Shown: in pieces, positions 54,201 to 64,000 of the stretch | How the letters are laid out: every line of letters begins with the position of its first letter | Position numbering within the stretch: the first letter of the stretch is position 1 | Assembly (NCBI RefSeq): GCF_963422355.1 | Contig: NC_085088.1 | Location: forward strand, 5,905,414 to 5,969,413 | Length of the DNA: 64,000 nt | Direction of reading: 5' to 3' | From: Corticium candelabrum | Lineage: Eukaryota; Porifera; Homoscleromorpha; Homosclerophorida; Plakinidae | Notes under the pieces: model-generated | Databases searched by the model: none | What the model saw: only the letters and a program-made list of their open reading frames with translations | What the model was told of the DNA's origin: nothing | Made by a program: the position numbers and the translations under genes

Positions 54201-56424
54201 ACGATGTTTGAAACAGACTACTTGCTCAAGTCGTTTAGTGTCGGTGTGGAGGTATCTGCCAATTCACCCTTCAAACAGCGTGCGACTGACGAGCGACTAT
54301 TGCAAGACCTTCCTGCCCACCTACGACACATTTTGAGACCGATGCTTCAACGCGGGTCATTTCTACCGAAAGCTCATCGTTTCTGGATTCAAGTCGATGA
54401 ATTGGTGTACGCTGAGACCCGTGACTCGACAGGATCATGCATTGATTATCGCTTGGAAAATCCGAAAATGGTGGTTCGTACTCATCTTCTAATACCGGAT
54501 ATTGACGGAAAGCTCCACGATGCTACAGAAAACGACGATTGCGATTCTCCAGAAGCGCAGTTCGCTGCCGACTTCACCACTCACTACGATGAGATTGCTC
54601 GTTTCTTTCCACTTTTTGCCAGACTGAAAGAACTGGTGAAACTGCAGTTTTTTGCTTTAGTACTACATAGCACATCGGAAAATCTGAAGAGAAATGGTAA
54701 CGGAGATGTACCTGTGCCCGACTCTATAGTACAAACTATTCAAGGAGAAGAAAGGAGCAAACGAAAGGCAGCTGTGTCGGAGATGCTACGCCAAATAAAG
54801 AGCCAAATTGAGGTTTGGCCAGCAGCCGAAATATCTTCGAAGTATCAACAGCCGTACGGAGACTTCAAAATGAACTATCGTCCTCGTATTCTCATGTATA
54901 CGTACCATATTCAGACATGGAGTTCGAAGTGAAAAGATTCTCCGCGAAAAAGACACAAAAGTTCTCTCTGACATAGCAAGCAGTCTCATGCAAGTGTGTT
55001 ATTATGGAGTTCCTCTTAGTACCATGAAAACTTATGTTTCCAGTTGGCTTTCCAGTAGTGACTCCTGGAGCTCTTCACACTGTTTACTGCAGTTTATCAA
55101 AGAAAATATGAGTCTTACTACTCGAGCTGAAATTCAGCAAAAAATAGCTGATCAATTTAGGGCTATTTATAAATCATTTGAGCAAGAAGTGACCGTCATG
55201 AAACGAAAAAATCAACGTTGTGCACAGAGTGGAACTTCTTGCAACTGGGTACCCGCCGCTCCTCTTCGACACACGATCAGTGAAAACGCATTTTCTCTTT
55301 GCTATGGAGGCGTGCTGCTTGCACCGACTTATAGACAAGGCTTGGTTGCACAAACTGATAGTCGTGATAAAAATATTCAGACCATCGGTAGCCAAAATAT
55401 ACACACGATTAGAGTGCCAGCGGTGAGCAAAGGCCAAGCAAGAAGCATGTCCAGCAGTTCTCACTACGGAGCTCGCACTTTGAAGTCAAAACAGTCTGTC
55501 CGTTCTGGTTACTCAAACGTTGCCACAGTACCTCCCCAAACTGCTGCTGCAACTGTCCGTTCTGGATCCTCAAACGTTGCCATATTACCTCCCCGAGCTG
55601 CTGATGCCTCTGGTGGCGGCAGAAGCGATGGCAATGGCGGAAATGTAATCACGAAGCTCTCGATCTTGTCGGAACTTTATTGGGAGTACGGAAAAAGCCT
55701 GTGCAAGTCAAAACTGTCCTTGACAGACATGCCTGGATGCCTGACCAGCTTTCTCAATCACTCTTTCCAAGAAATTTGTGAGCAAGTCGAGACCTCTCTT
55801 AGCGATGCATTGCCAAACTCGAAAAAGGACAAGATGCTAACAATTCTAGGAGGCAACGAGAAGCACTTCCAGATGTATTTAGTCAAACTATTACGTTGTC
55901 GCTTTTCATTGACAAGACACGAGTTCCTGTTGGGTAACACCGCAAATCCATTGATCGTTCCGCAAGATGATCTTCTGATTTGGTTGAAAGGGTTTGGAGA
56001 ATGAATGTTAAAGTGGAGAAACTTTGTTCATTGGGGGCGGCCAGACCTTGTGATTGCGACAACCGAGCGAGGTGGCGGAGTTTCTTACACCATTCTAGAA
56101 TTAAAGGTTTGCCGTCGGTTAGAGAATGTGTACAGCTATTTTGCAGGAAAAAGCGATCTTCATTCGGATGAACATCTAAAATACTCACGCAAAGGGGTAC
56201 AAGTTTGTCAAAGCGAGACACTCGCGCATCTTCTTGGGCGTGCGGAAAATCAAGTTAGAGAGTACAGTAAATGGTGGTCTTCAATGCTTGAAGACAACAG
56301 ACTCTTTTCTAGTCGAGTGTTTCACCAAGTTGTTATTGGAGTACTAGACAAACAGTCCAAAGGCCAATACCTCCTTTCTGACGTTGTAACGAGCGAGCGG
56401 AAACTATATGGCGACAGGAAATAG
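50939..56424 (+). CDS. DnaJ / FYVE-like finger / PD-(D/E)XK nuclease protein, frame interrupted
   Basis: Exon 1 (50939-51213) encodes a DnaJ domain: YQLLGVGISATEEEIRKAYR with HPD at 51065-51073 and KLNKAYETL. A GT-AG intron leads to exon 2 at 51291. A zinc finger follows at about 51931-52110: C-x2-C, then RCSVCRRPLCSDCSKQRRH, then C-x2-C, spaced like FYVE. The middle (52110-55640) is helical-looking and unrecognised. The end (about 55640-56424) has the PD-(D/E)XK pattern: GRPDLVI (Asp codon 56044) and ILELKV (Glu codon 56098, Lys codon 56104), 17 residues between Asp and Glu. Total about 1800 aa. Breaks: TAG 51442; +1 in seven A at 52119-52125; -1 near 53400; +1 in TTTT 53818-53821; +1 at 54110-54112; +1 near 54920; TGA 56002. 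An effector nuclease with a chaperone-recruiting head is an inference; function unknown. Confidence 0.7.
55640..56424 (+). other. PD-(D/E)XK nuclease-like C-terminal domain
   Basis: The region before the motif has a helix FQMYLVKLLRCRF and RPDLVIATTERGGG. The E-x-K follows in a predicted strand, then Arg-rich RLENVYSY. The order alpha, D-strand, E-x-K strand is the restriction-enzyme-like core. A TGA at 56002-56004 lies between the helix and the Asp. Confidence 0.65.
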
Positions 56425-58415
56425 ATTAGACAATCAAAGACAGAAAATTGAGTAAACTCACGAAAGAAGAATTGAGTCTGATTCATTTTCAACAGTAAAA
56501 TTTTTGTTGTATAAGAATGAAAACTCACGTATATCGTAACTGCTTGTTTTAGTGTAGTTGACATTTGTGTATGTCTATTAGGTGTTTGTGTGCATTCTTA
56601 GCTGTACAAGTGACTCTAGATAGACACTAACAGCACGTTGTTATATCGACTATTTGCAATGTCTTGGGCAGTAGTCACTTCGAACCTATTCGTATTTGAG
56701 AATATACTTATATACTTAATGTTGGAGTGACAAATTTCAGTATCTGTGCAAGCTCATTAATTAATTAATGCGTACACAAATTCGTCTGTTATTGGGTGTT
56801 ATAAATCTATTCATGAATAGCGTCAACATGCAGGAAGGAGTTTATAACACAGTAGCGGATCTGCATGTTTTCAAACGGAACGTGCTATAGCATCCTTAAC
56901 AAAGTGACGTCACAAAACAAAATCAAAAGTTCTGTTAAATATAGCTACCTATTAATTAGCGGCAAGAATCAAGACACACTTAAATCATATAAATGAATGA
57001 CAAGCCATTGAGAACTGTTCATCAAATGTAATACATTTGATTAAAATAATCATTGGCAAAGTAACTATATACAACTAATAAGCCACGTACTGCATCTAAT
57101 ACTCTACACAAACCCATAACAAAGAATGTTCTGATGATATAGAAGTTAATCGAGAAACAGATTGCCAGTTGCATTGGCATGCTTAGGCTGGACAACCTTA
57201 CACACGCAATCAACGAATTAATAACACAAAAACGTAGATGTAAATGAACTATTTGAGTAGAAACGTTTTCTTTGAGTGCCATAATTATTTATTGTTCATA
57301 ATTTTTATAAAATAAGACTTACAATTTTCTTGTTAGTAATTGTCATTAGAATCAAGTCCCATCTCTAAGTAGTTTGACATACTGTCTATTCCACAAAAAG
57401 TCAGACTTGGAATTGAGTAGTGCGCAGAGTTGTTTGATAAGCATTGAGAGAGGGACATAATGTCATAATGACACCATTGAGAGAGACACATGTGACAAAT
57501 TTGCTTTTTAAAAACAGATCGTGTCTTCTTCAAAATCCAATAAACCACAATATAGTTGCCATACAAGGAATTATGTAGCCTCGAACTTCCAGACCAGAGA
57601 GCTCTCTGGTCTGGAAATTCGAGGCTAGGAATTATGATGAGTTGAAGTCGAAGAATAACAATAGCACTTCATTATGTTTAGGATTGCACATTGTGTACAG
57701 AGGCAATGTATCTTCATAATGTAATGTGAAGTTCACAGTTACTCCTCATAATAGAAAGAAACTTGAAAGTAACAATTGCATTTGCCAAGCAACTGCCAAT
57801 GTGACATGCACTTCTAGTTGAACAGATTGAATGAAACAGAAGAAGGGCTGTATTTGTTATACAGTGCAATAGGAAAGCACAACCTGCAATATCCCTACAT
57901 CCACCTATTTGCTGGCACACGTCAAAAAAAAAGAGGCACATCTTGTTGAACTTTGTGTTAGCGATGGAGTACCTCCAGAACTGGTTTTAAAACACTTAGC
58001 CATGCAGTTTCAAATACAATGTATGTATTATGTAGAAATCAGGTTTAGAACATTTAGTATATGTTTCTGCAGCTGCATCCTCTCAGTGATCAAAACATAA
58101 AGTTTTAGCAACAGTAACTAATCGATCACAAACCTGTTTGACAAATTTATATTATCTACCGATAATATATAATTAATTACATTTGCTTCAATTTAAATTC
58201 AATAGCCACTTATAAGACAATTACTGATTTAAATTTTTAGCCTATTAAATAAAAAATTTAGTTGGTAACTTGAAGTAGACCCTTGCATCCCCTTCAGTCA
58301 AAAACACCCTCAACAGAAACGAATAGTGCTTTCAACGATTATGAGACAAGTGACAAATGCAATCTGCCAGATTAAGGTCATCTATCTCTCTTAAACTTTT
58401 CTAACATGATATAAC
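56425..58415. other. unassigned DNA including duplicated array flank
   Basis: About 56990-57450 repeats 30680-31140 in the same orientation. The rest (56425-56990, 57630-58415) shows no gene I can support. A short stretch at 57930-58020 reads HLVELCVSDGVPPELVLKHL but has no partner. Confidence 0.5.
57576..57627. mobile_element. 52-bp perfect-looking foldback MITE with exact 9-bp target duplication
   Basis: TAGCCTCGAACTTCCAGACC and its near-complement surround GAGAGCTCTC. GGAATTATG occurs exactly on both sides (57567-57575, 57628-57636). It shares the TAGCCTCG end with the elements at 25456 and 26782. Confidence 0.85.
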
Positions 58416-58538
58416 CTGTTCGGAATAACGAATTGTTGGCTCCATTTCAGCTGACGCAGTTACACTAGAAGATGCGTATTCACCAAAGAAGCACACGCAG
58501 AGCAGCAGCATTGTCCAGCAGCCAATAAATGCAGCCAT
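58416..58538 (-). CDS. orphan first exon with signal peptide
   Basis: From ATG 58538: MAAFIGCWTMLLLCVCFFG, then a hydrophilic part ending YSEQ at a GTTATA donor (58415). A strong hydrophobic core and 41 whole codons make a secreted-protein first exon likely. No following exon was recognised downstream on the minus strand. Could be a remnant. Confidence 0.4.
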
Positions 58539-59078
58539 TTTACTATGTGCGGAGAACTGATGAAGTTTACTTTAACTAATTCTAGACTGTTCTATCTAGA
58601 GTATACTTATTGCATTTAGCTGTTTTCTATCTTGTTGCTGCTGAAAAGAAATAGTTGAATACTTGGTATAGTAGAAAAAGCATAGACCTTGCAATACAAG
58701 GCACTATGTTACGTTCCTACGGTGAATTAAATTGTGTTTAAATTAGGCAATTTGAGTGGTTTAAACAAGATTGCTTGTCAGCCTAGTCTCTTGCACAGCC
58801 CCTCTTAACGTGCGCGCGAGGAGCGGAGAGGGGGGCAAAAAGTGTGGCATGCATGAGCAGACTGTGCAATACACTATTACTGTGTCAGTGTGTTTTAACC
58901 AGCAAACTTGCTTACAGAATTTGTTACATCTGACCTTTTGTATTGCTGGTTGAAAAAAGAGAAAATGAACGTCGTGATTTGCAAGGGACTATGGTGACAA
59001 TATACAAAGTAAGTTGCAGTGTAGACAAGCAAGACACAAACTAGATACAAAATATTTGAAGACCAAATCATTACATTA
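58539..59078. other. spacer, partly inverse copy of the copy 2 upstream region
   Basis: 58900-59078 matches the reverse complement of about 30660-30495 and continues past the gypsy element at 63355. No gene seen in 58539-58900. Confidence 0.6.
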
Positions 59079-59208
59079 TGTAGTATCGAGACTCATGTAT
59101 TTGCACTCTACACTGTCTAACTCAACAAAGTCCGCCAAAACCAACTAGTCTCCTCTACTGCGCAGGCGCACCAAGACACCTCCCCCAAAACAACTCTAAA
59201 CTGTTCCA
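59079..59208 (-). repeat. 3' LTR of the degraded gypsy element
   Basis: Matches 63226-63354 with scattered substitutions and one or more indels. Confidence 0.9.
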
Positions 59209-62200
59209 CCCCTTCCCTCTAAATTTTCTAAGTTCCCACATTACTACCCCACAGATCCAGTCTTTCTGGAGGTCTCGAAATCCGTGCGAAACGCCGAGGA
59301 CAGGCGGAACGTCGGCAGCTCTCATTTCCAATTGCTGATCAGCCTCGGTCTCTGCTTGTTCTGTTTGCTGATGTTCGGTGACATCCGGAGCGTTCGTTGC
59401 TGTTGACAATCTTGTGATCTCTTCTCCTTGCTGTTGGTCTACCCCAATGTTGGGACTGTCCTTCATCATTGCTTGTCCCTCTGGACTTTTAGTCTCGGTC
59501 GTTCTTTGTCGAACATGATCCATGTGTCGCTTGACTACCCGTCCGTCCTCTAACCTCACTCTGAAAGATAAGGGTCCCATCTGACTCTCAACCACGCCTG
59601 CTAACCAATCCTGGCCCCTGCCAAAGTTACGCACAAACACTGTTTGCCCCGTCTCCAGATTCCGGTAACTGCAAGATTTGTCATGATCCTTCCTTTGTTG
59701 CTCTTGTGCTTCCCTTGTCTTTCTTGCCAGATCCGGATGTAGTAAGTCCAGGCGGCAGCTTCTTGGTCTCCGTCCCATCAGAATCACAGCTGGCGCCTCC
59801 CCTGTTGTCGCTTGTGGGGTGATTCTGTACCAAAAAAGGAATTCATCCAGCTTCGTTTCCAGTGTTCCCTGTTCGTTTTACATTCGCTTCATGGCTTCCT
59901 TGAATGTTTGAACCGCCCTCTCAGCCAGCCCAGTAGAGGACGGGTAGTAGGGTGCAGTTGTAATATGCACAATTCCTTTGCTCTTCATGAAGTCTCCAAA
60001 TTCCTGACTCGTAAAGGCCAAGCCATTATCAATGATTTCAGGTAGTCCGTGGGTCGCAAAAATAGACTGTAGCACCTGAATGGTAGGTCCAGTTGCGGGG
60101 GAACTCAGTGGTTTTACTTCCAACCATTTAGAGTACGCATCTGACAGTATAACGAACCACCGCCCCAAGAATGGCCCATCAAAGTCGATATGTAATCTCG
60201 ACCACGCACGTTCTGGCTGTGCCCAAGAGTGAAGAGGCGCTTTTGGTGGTGATCGCTGATGCTCTTGGCATGTCCCGCAAGATTTTGCTATCTTTTCTAT
60301 ATCAGCATCCAATCCCGGCCACCAAATGTAGCTTCTTGCTAGGCTTTTCATTCTAGATACCCCCGGGTGAGCCACATGTAATTTCTCCAACACCCTCGGC
60401 CACGCCTTCTGAGGTATAATGACTCGCGACCCCCACAATACACAACCGCCCAAGACACTTAGCTCGTGCCGGCGATTCCAGTAATGTCGAAGCTCGGAGT
60501 CTACTTCTCTCGGCCATCCTCTCAACACATAATGCCTGACAGTTGCCAGTTGTTCATCTCTGTCTGTAAATTGCCGAAGTTGTACAGTTGTTATTGGTCT
60601 GGCAGGGGTCATTTCCAAGATGTGCAGTGATAGCACCGATTGACTAGGATCCTCTGTCACTTCTGGTTAACAGACAAAGGTAACCGACTGAGTGCATCGG
60701 CGTTGGCATTTGTAGTCCCTTGTCGATAATGTAGTTTATACTAATAGTCAGACAACATTATTGCCCAACGCTTCATGCGACCTGATGCCATCAACGGCAC
60801 GCCCTTATTCTCTCCTAACCACCAGACCAACGGCTTGTGATCGGTAAGGATTGTAAATGCTCTTCCACTCAAGTATTGGTGGAACTTCTTCACACTGAAC
60901 AACGATGCGAGTGCTTCGCGGTCTATCTGCGCATATCTACTTTCTGCCTCAGCCAAGCTCCTAGATGCGAAAGCGATTGTCGCTCGGTACCGTCGCTTAG
61001 CCTGCGTGAAAGCACGGCTCCTACCCCGTACGGTGAGGCATCACAGGCTACGATGAGGCATCACAGGCTACGATGACTTCCTTCCTTGGGTCAAAATGTA
61101 TCATCACTTGACTAGACTGGAGAGCCTCCTTCGCTCGTCTGAACGCTTTCTTATGCTCATCTTTTCACTGCCAACGTACGTTCTGGCTCAAAAGCTGATA
61201 CAGTGGAGCCAGCCTTGAAGCCAGCTTCGGTAAAAACCGGCCATAGTAATTAATCGTACCCAAGAAGGATCGTAATTCCGTAACATTTTTGGGTTCAGGT
61301 GCAGCTTGAATAGTCATCACTTTCTTCTTGTCTGGTGCTAGCCTCTGACTGTTGATAGTATGACCTAAGTAACTGATTTCTTTCTGCAAAAACGCGCATT
61401 TAGCCAGCCTTAGTCGCAATCCCGAGTTGGCTAGACGTTGTAGTACCACTTCCAGGTTCTGCAAGTGTTCCTCCAGACAACGTCCTGTCACTAAACTATC
61501 GTCTAAATAGAAAAATGTCATGGGGATATCCTGAAGGAGAGTGTCCACTACCTTTTGAAAAATGGCGGACCCGAGGCCACCCCAAAAGGTAGGCGTTTGT
61601 ACTTGAACAGCTCCAAGTGAGTATTTATGACTACGTACTTCTGCGACGTCTCATCCAGCGCCACCTGCTGATAAGCTTGGCTCAGATCTAACTTGGTGAA
61701 CAACTGACCTCCAGCTAAAGAGGCAAATATATCATTGATCTTTGGCAATGGATATTTTTCACAAGGAGCAGCCTGGTTAATCGTCAACCTAAAGTCACCA
61801 CATATCCTGATTGAACCGTCCATTTTTAGAACCGGTACTACTGGAGCAGCCCAATCAGAGAATCAAACGGCTTCTATAATTTCGTCTCGTTCCAACCGTC
61901 TCAACTCCTGTTCGACTAGCTCTTTGTAAGCATATGGTACAGGTCTAGGCTTGAAAAACCGAGGTGCGGTATCTGCTCTCACTGCTATCGATACTGTTGC
62001 TCCCTCCAGTAGTCCCATCTTTCCTTGAATACTTCCTGGTATTTGGTGATGAGCTCCTTATGTTGAACCCTTCCTTCATCGTGTGATGTTCTAGCAGTGA
62101 TATGGAGATGGAATATTTCTTCCCATTTCAGTTTTAGGTTCTGCATCCAGTTTCTACCAAACAAATTTGGACCCTTGCCTTTGACAATGATCAATGGCAG

Positions 62201-63225
62201 GGAAGCCACTTGCTGTCCATATCTCACTTTCACATCTGTTTCACCAACCAAAGTTAGTGATTCCCCTGAATATGTCCGTAATTGTACTTGTGACCTACGC
62301 AAACCGGGGGCCTTCCGTTTAGACCATAATGCCTTAAAAGTAGCTTCATTCACCAGAGTTACCGCTTCCTCAGTGTCTATCTCCATCTCCACCTTCTGCT
62401 GATTAATCACTACTTCTGATTCCTGGAAATCCTCTTCTTGGCTTATTTGGTGGGCTGCCATTGATTCTCCTTGTTGATTTGACTGACTTCGGCACGCTCG
62501 CGCAATATGGCCCGCTTCTTGCACTTCCTACACTCTGCTGTCTGGAAACGGCATGGCTTAGGAAGATATGCCAACCCAAACAACTAGAACACTTACTCTT
62601 TCCTGGTGTATGGTCCCTCCTACTTGATGTCTGATGTACTGCCACTGGTGCTTGAGTTGCTGTTGATGTAAGACCACTTTGTTGCATTTCTAGCTAATTT
62701 TTCGCAGCTGTTTCCATCGCTCGGGCAATCCGTAGGGCGTCCTCAAATGTCAAGTTGACTTCTTGCAAGAGTCTCCGCTGAATCTTCTCTTCATTTATCT
62801 CGCACACCAGTCTGTCTCTTAGCATGTCTGAGAGAGTATCCCCAAAAGCAGTCTGTCGATAATCGACGCAATTCCGTCGCGAAATCCGCCACAGACTCAC
62901 CTTCTTTCCTGTTCAAACTGTTAAATCTAAAGCGTTGTAGAATACCAGAAGGGTTTGGTCTCACGTGATCTTGGACTCTCTTGACGATGTCGTCATATTC
63001 GACTGCATCCGGTGTCTGCGGCGCGAGAAGGTTGCGGATGAGTTTGTACGTTTGAGCACCACATACGCTCAACAACACTGCCTTCCGTTGGTCTTTGTCA
63101 GTCACCTTGTTCGCCGTGAAGTAAAACCCTAGTCGCTCGACGTAGTGTTCCCATTCATCTTAATCAAAGGACCCCACTTTCCCGATCATTGATGTCATGT
63201 TTCGTTCTTTGCCTCGTCGTCAATA

Positions 63226-63354
63226 TGTAGTATCGAGACTCGTGTATTTGCACTCTACGTTGTCTAACTCAACAAAGTCCGCCAAAACTAACTAGTCTCC
63301 TCTACTGTGCAGGCGCCCCAAGAAGCCTCCCAAAAACAACCCTAGACTATTGCA
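63226..63354 (-). repeat. 5' LTR of the degraded gypsy element
   Basis: Followed on the minus strand by the primer-site-like TTGACGACGAGGC. Confidence 0.9.
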
Positions 63355-64000
63355 CATTATGGTATCACATGAAATGGATAAGGTATGTCATGACATCAGA
63401 TACCGTATAGCCATTGCTACTTTCTGTTCTTTAGCATATATTTTCATGTGTTTTTTACAACATTGTGAAATTTAGCAATTGACAACTAAAATGCTTACTT
63501 TTTAATCAATGGAATAATTTGTAGCCTAGACGACGCTGTATGGATATTGCGGAATCAGCCGGCCTACGCCGAATGTCTGGCCACGCGAGACTATGGAAAA
63601 TAGGGGATTACGCGACATTTGACTGTGCAAATTGCAACCGTTTTTGCTCTAGATACTCTAGATTACGTAGCAAGCCTTTAAGATACTGCTACGTAAGGAA
63701 ATTGTGTTCCTTAAATGTTCAAACGACACGTATAATGAGAATTGGCGCGGGTGCACGTGCACCACGCCTACCCCATCCTCCTTTTTATGTCGGCAGGCAG
63801 CAGTAGATCTATGTTCCTTCTCTATCCTGTGTTTATGGCATACATGAACGTACTGTAACCAAAGATAGAAAACTATATCTATTTCGTGAAGAGCAGCCAT
63901 AACCACAGGTTATATATAGCGCACGTTATACACTGGTAGGTGTGCTTGACGTGATAAACTTGCGTTTTTCTTGAAATACGTCAATCGCAGTTGATTGAGT
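63355..64000 (+). promoter_or_regulatory. upstream region of a probable fourth A2M copy
   Basis: Matches the reverse complement of about 30495-29845, up to within about 15 bases of the position of the copy 2 start codon. It contains TATATATA at 63911-63918 next to GCGCACGTTATACA, and TTTTTCTTGAAATACGTCAA at about 63964. The coding start should lie just outside the window on the plus strand. Confidence 0.7.

Larger units (their letters stand above)
59079..63354 (-). mobile_element. degraded Ty3/gypsy element with LTRs and CATTA target duplication
   Basis: LTRs 59079-59208 and 63226-63354 (about 130 bp, several differences) with CATTA duplicated at 59074-59078 and 63355-63359. On the minus strand, pieces in order are gag (63105-62694), a damaged zinc knuckle (62687-62403), protease-like (62524-61985), reverse transcriptase (61823-61165, with FYLDDSLVTG), RNase H (60956-60741), integrase (60660-59878) and the C-terminus (59787-59155). 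Frameshifts separate all pieces. A 20-bp segment is duplicated in tandem near 61037-61076. The empty site survives at about 30505. Confidence 0.9.

Noticed and set aside
56002-56004. In-frame TGA as a selenocysteine codon
   Set aside because: The gene has several other stops and shifts, and no selenocysteine insertion element was identified; a plain stop or error is simpler.
57909-58100. 63-aa frame beginning LAHVKKKEAHLVELC
   Set aside because: No start context, splice partners or family features; not enough to call a gene.

Overview
The window is eukaryotic, most likely from a marine invertebrate. A sponge or another early-branching animal would fit, but the sequence alone cannot settle the species. 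The grounds are many short GT-AG introns, animal protein families (alpha-2-macroglobulin/TEP, TRAF-like RING-MATH, FKBP15-like WH1, DnaJ), dense microsatellites, and several transposon classes (Ty3/gypsy, LINE, Crypton, hAT-like, Helitron-like, tiny foldbacks). I see no bacterial operons, CRISPR arrays or rRNA genes.

Left part (1-37.4 kb): an array of alpha-2-macroglobulin/TEP (A2M) paralogues. Copy 1 (+, 3.58-9.71 kb) holds the 3' 23 exons and looks damaged. Copy 2 (-, 29.83-17.27 kb) can be followed exon by exon from signal peptide to stop: 39 exons, 4383 coding nt, 1460 aa, with the thioester motif GCGEQN. Copy 3 (-, 36.39-31.24 kb) is 5'-truncated. The last 640 bases of the window repeat the upstream region of copy 2 on the other strand, so a fourth copy (+) probably starts just past base 64000. 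Between copies 1 and 2 (tail to tail) lie LINE pieces, a tRNA-like SINE, the 3' end of a gypsy element and a decayed TRAF-like gene. Comparing the paralogous introns gives filled and empty sites for a Crypton-bearing block and a Helitron-like element, and shows a (CA)n tract in copy 3 of about 2.25 kb.

Middle (38-44.5 kb): exons of an FKBP15-like WH1 gene on the minus strand, then a complete young Ty3/gypsy element with identical 99-bp LTRs, a GTGTG target duplication and one 1350-aa ORF.

Right part (44.8-56.4 kb): two large plus-strand genes in a row. The first encodes a multi-domain RNA-end repair protein in the order RWD, MJ1316/DUF504, AKAP7-like 2H phosphoesterase, P-loop kinase, tRNA-ligase-CPD-like 2H domain, HAD phosphatase, poly(A)-polymerase-like nucleotidyltransferase, R3H. 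The second has a DnaJ domain at its start, a FYVE-like zinc finger, a long unrecognised middle, and a PD-(D/E)XK nuclease motif at its end. Both reading frames are interrupted by several one-base shifts and in-frame stops. The A2M copy 2 exons and the gypsy ORF in the same window read cleanly over about 8.4 kb, so decay is a serious alternative to sequencing error.

Far right (57-64 kb): duplicated array-flank DNA, an orphan signal-peptide exon, a degraded second gypsy element with its LTRs and target duplication, and the copy 4 promoter. The two large genes are the best candidates for something new.
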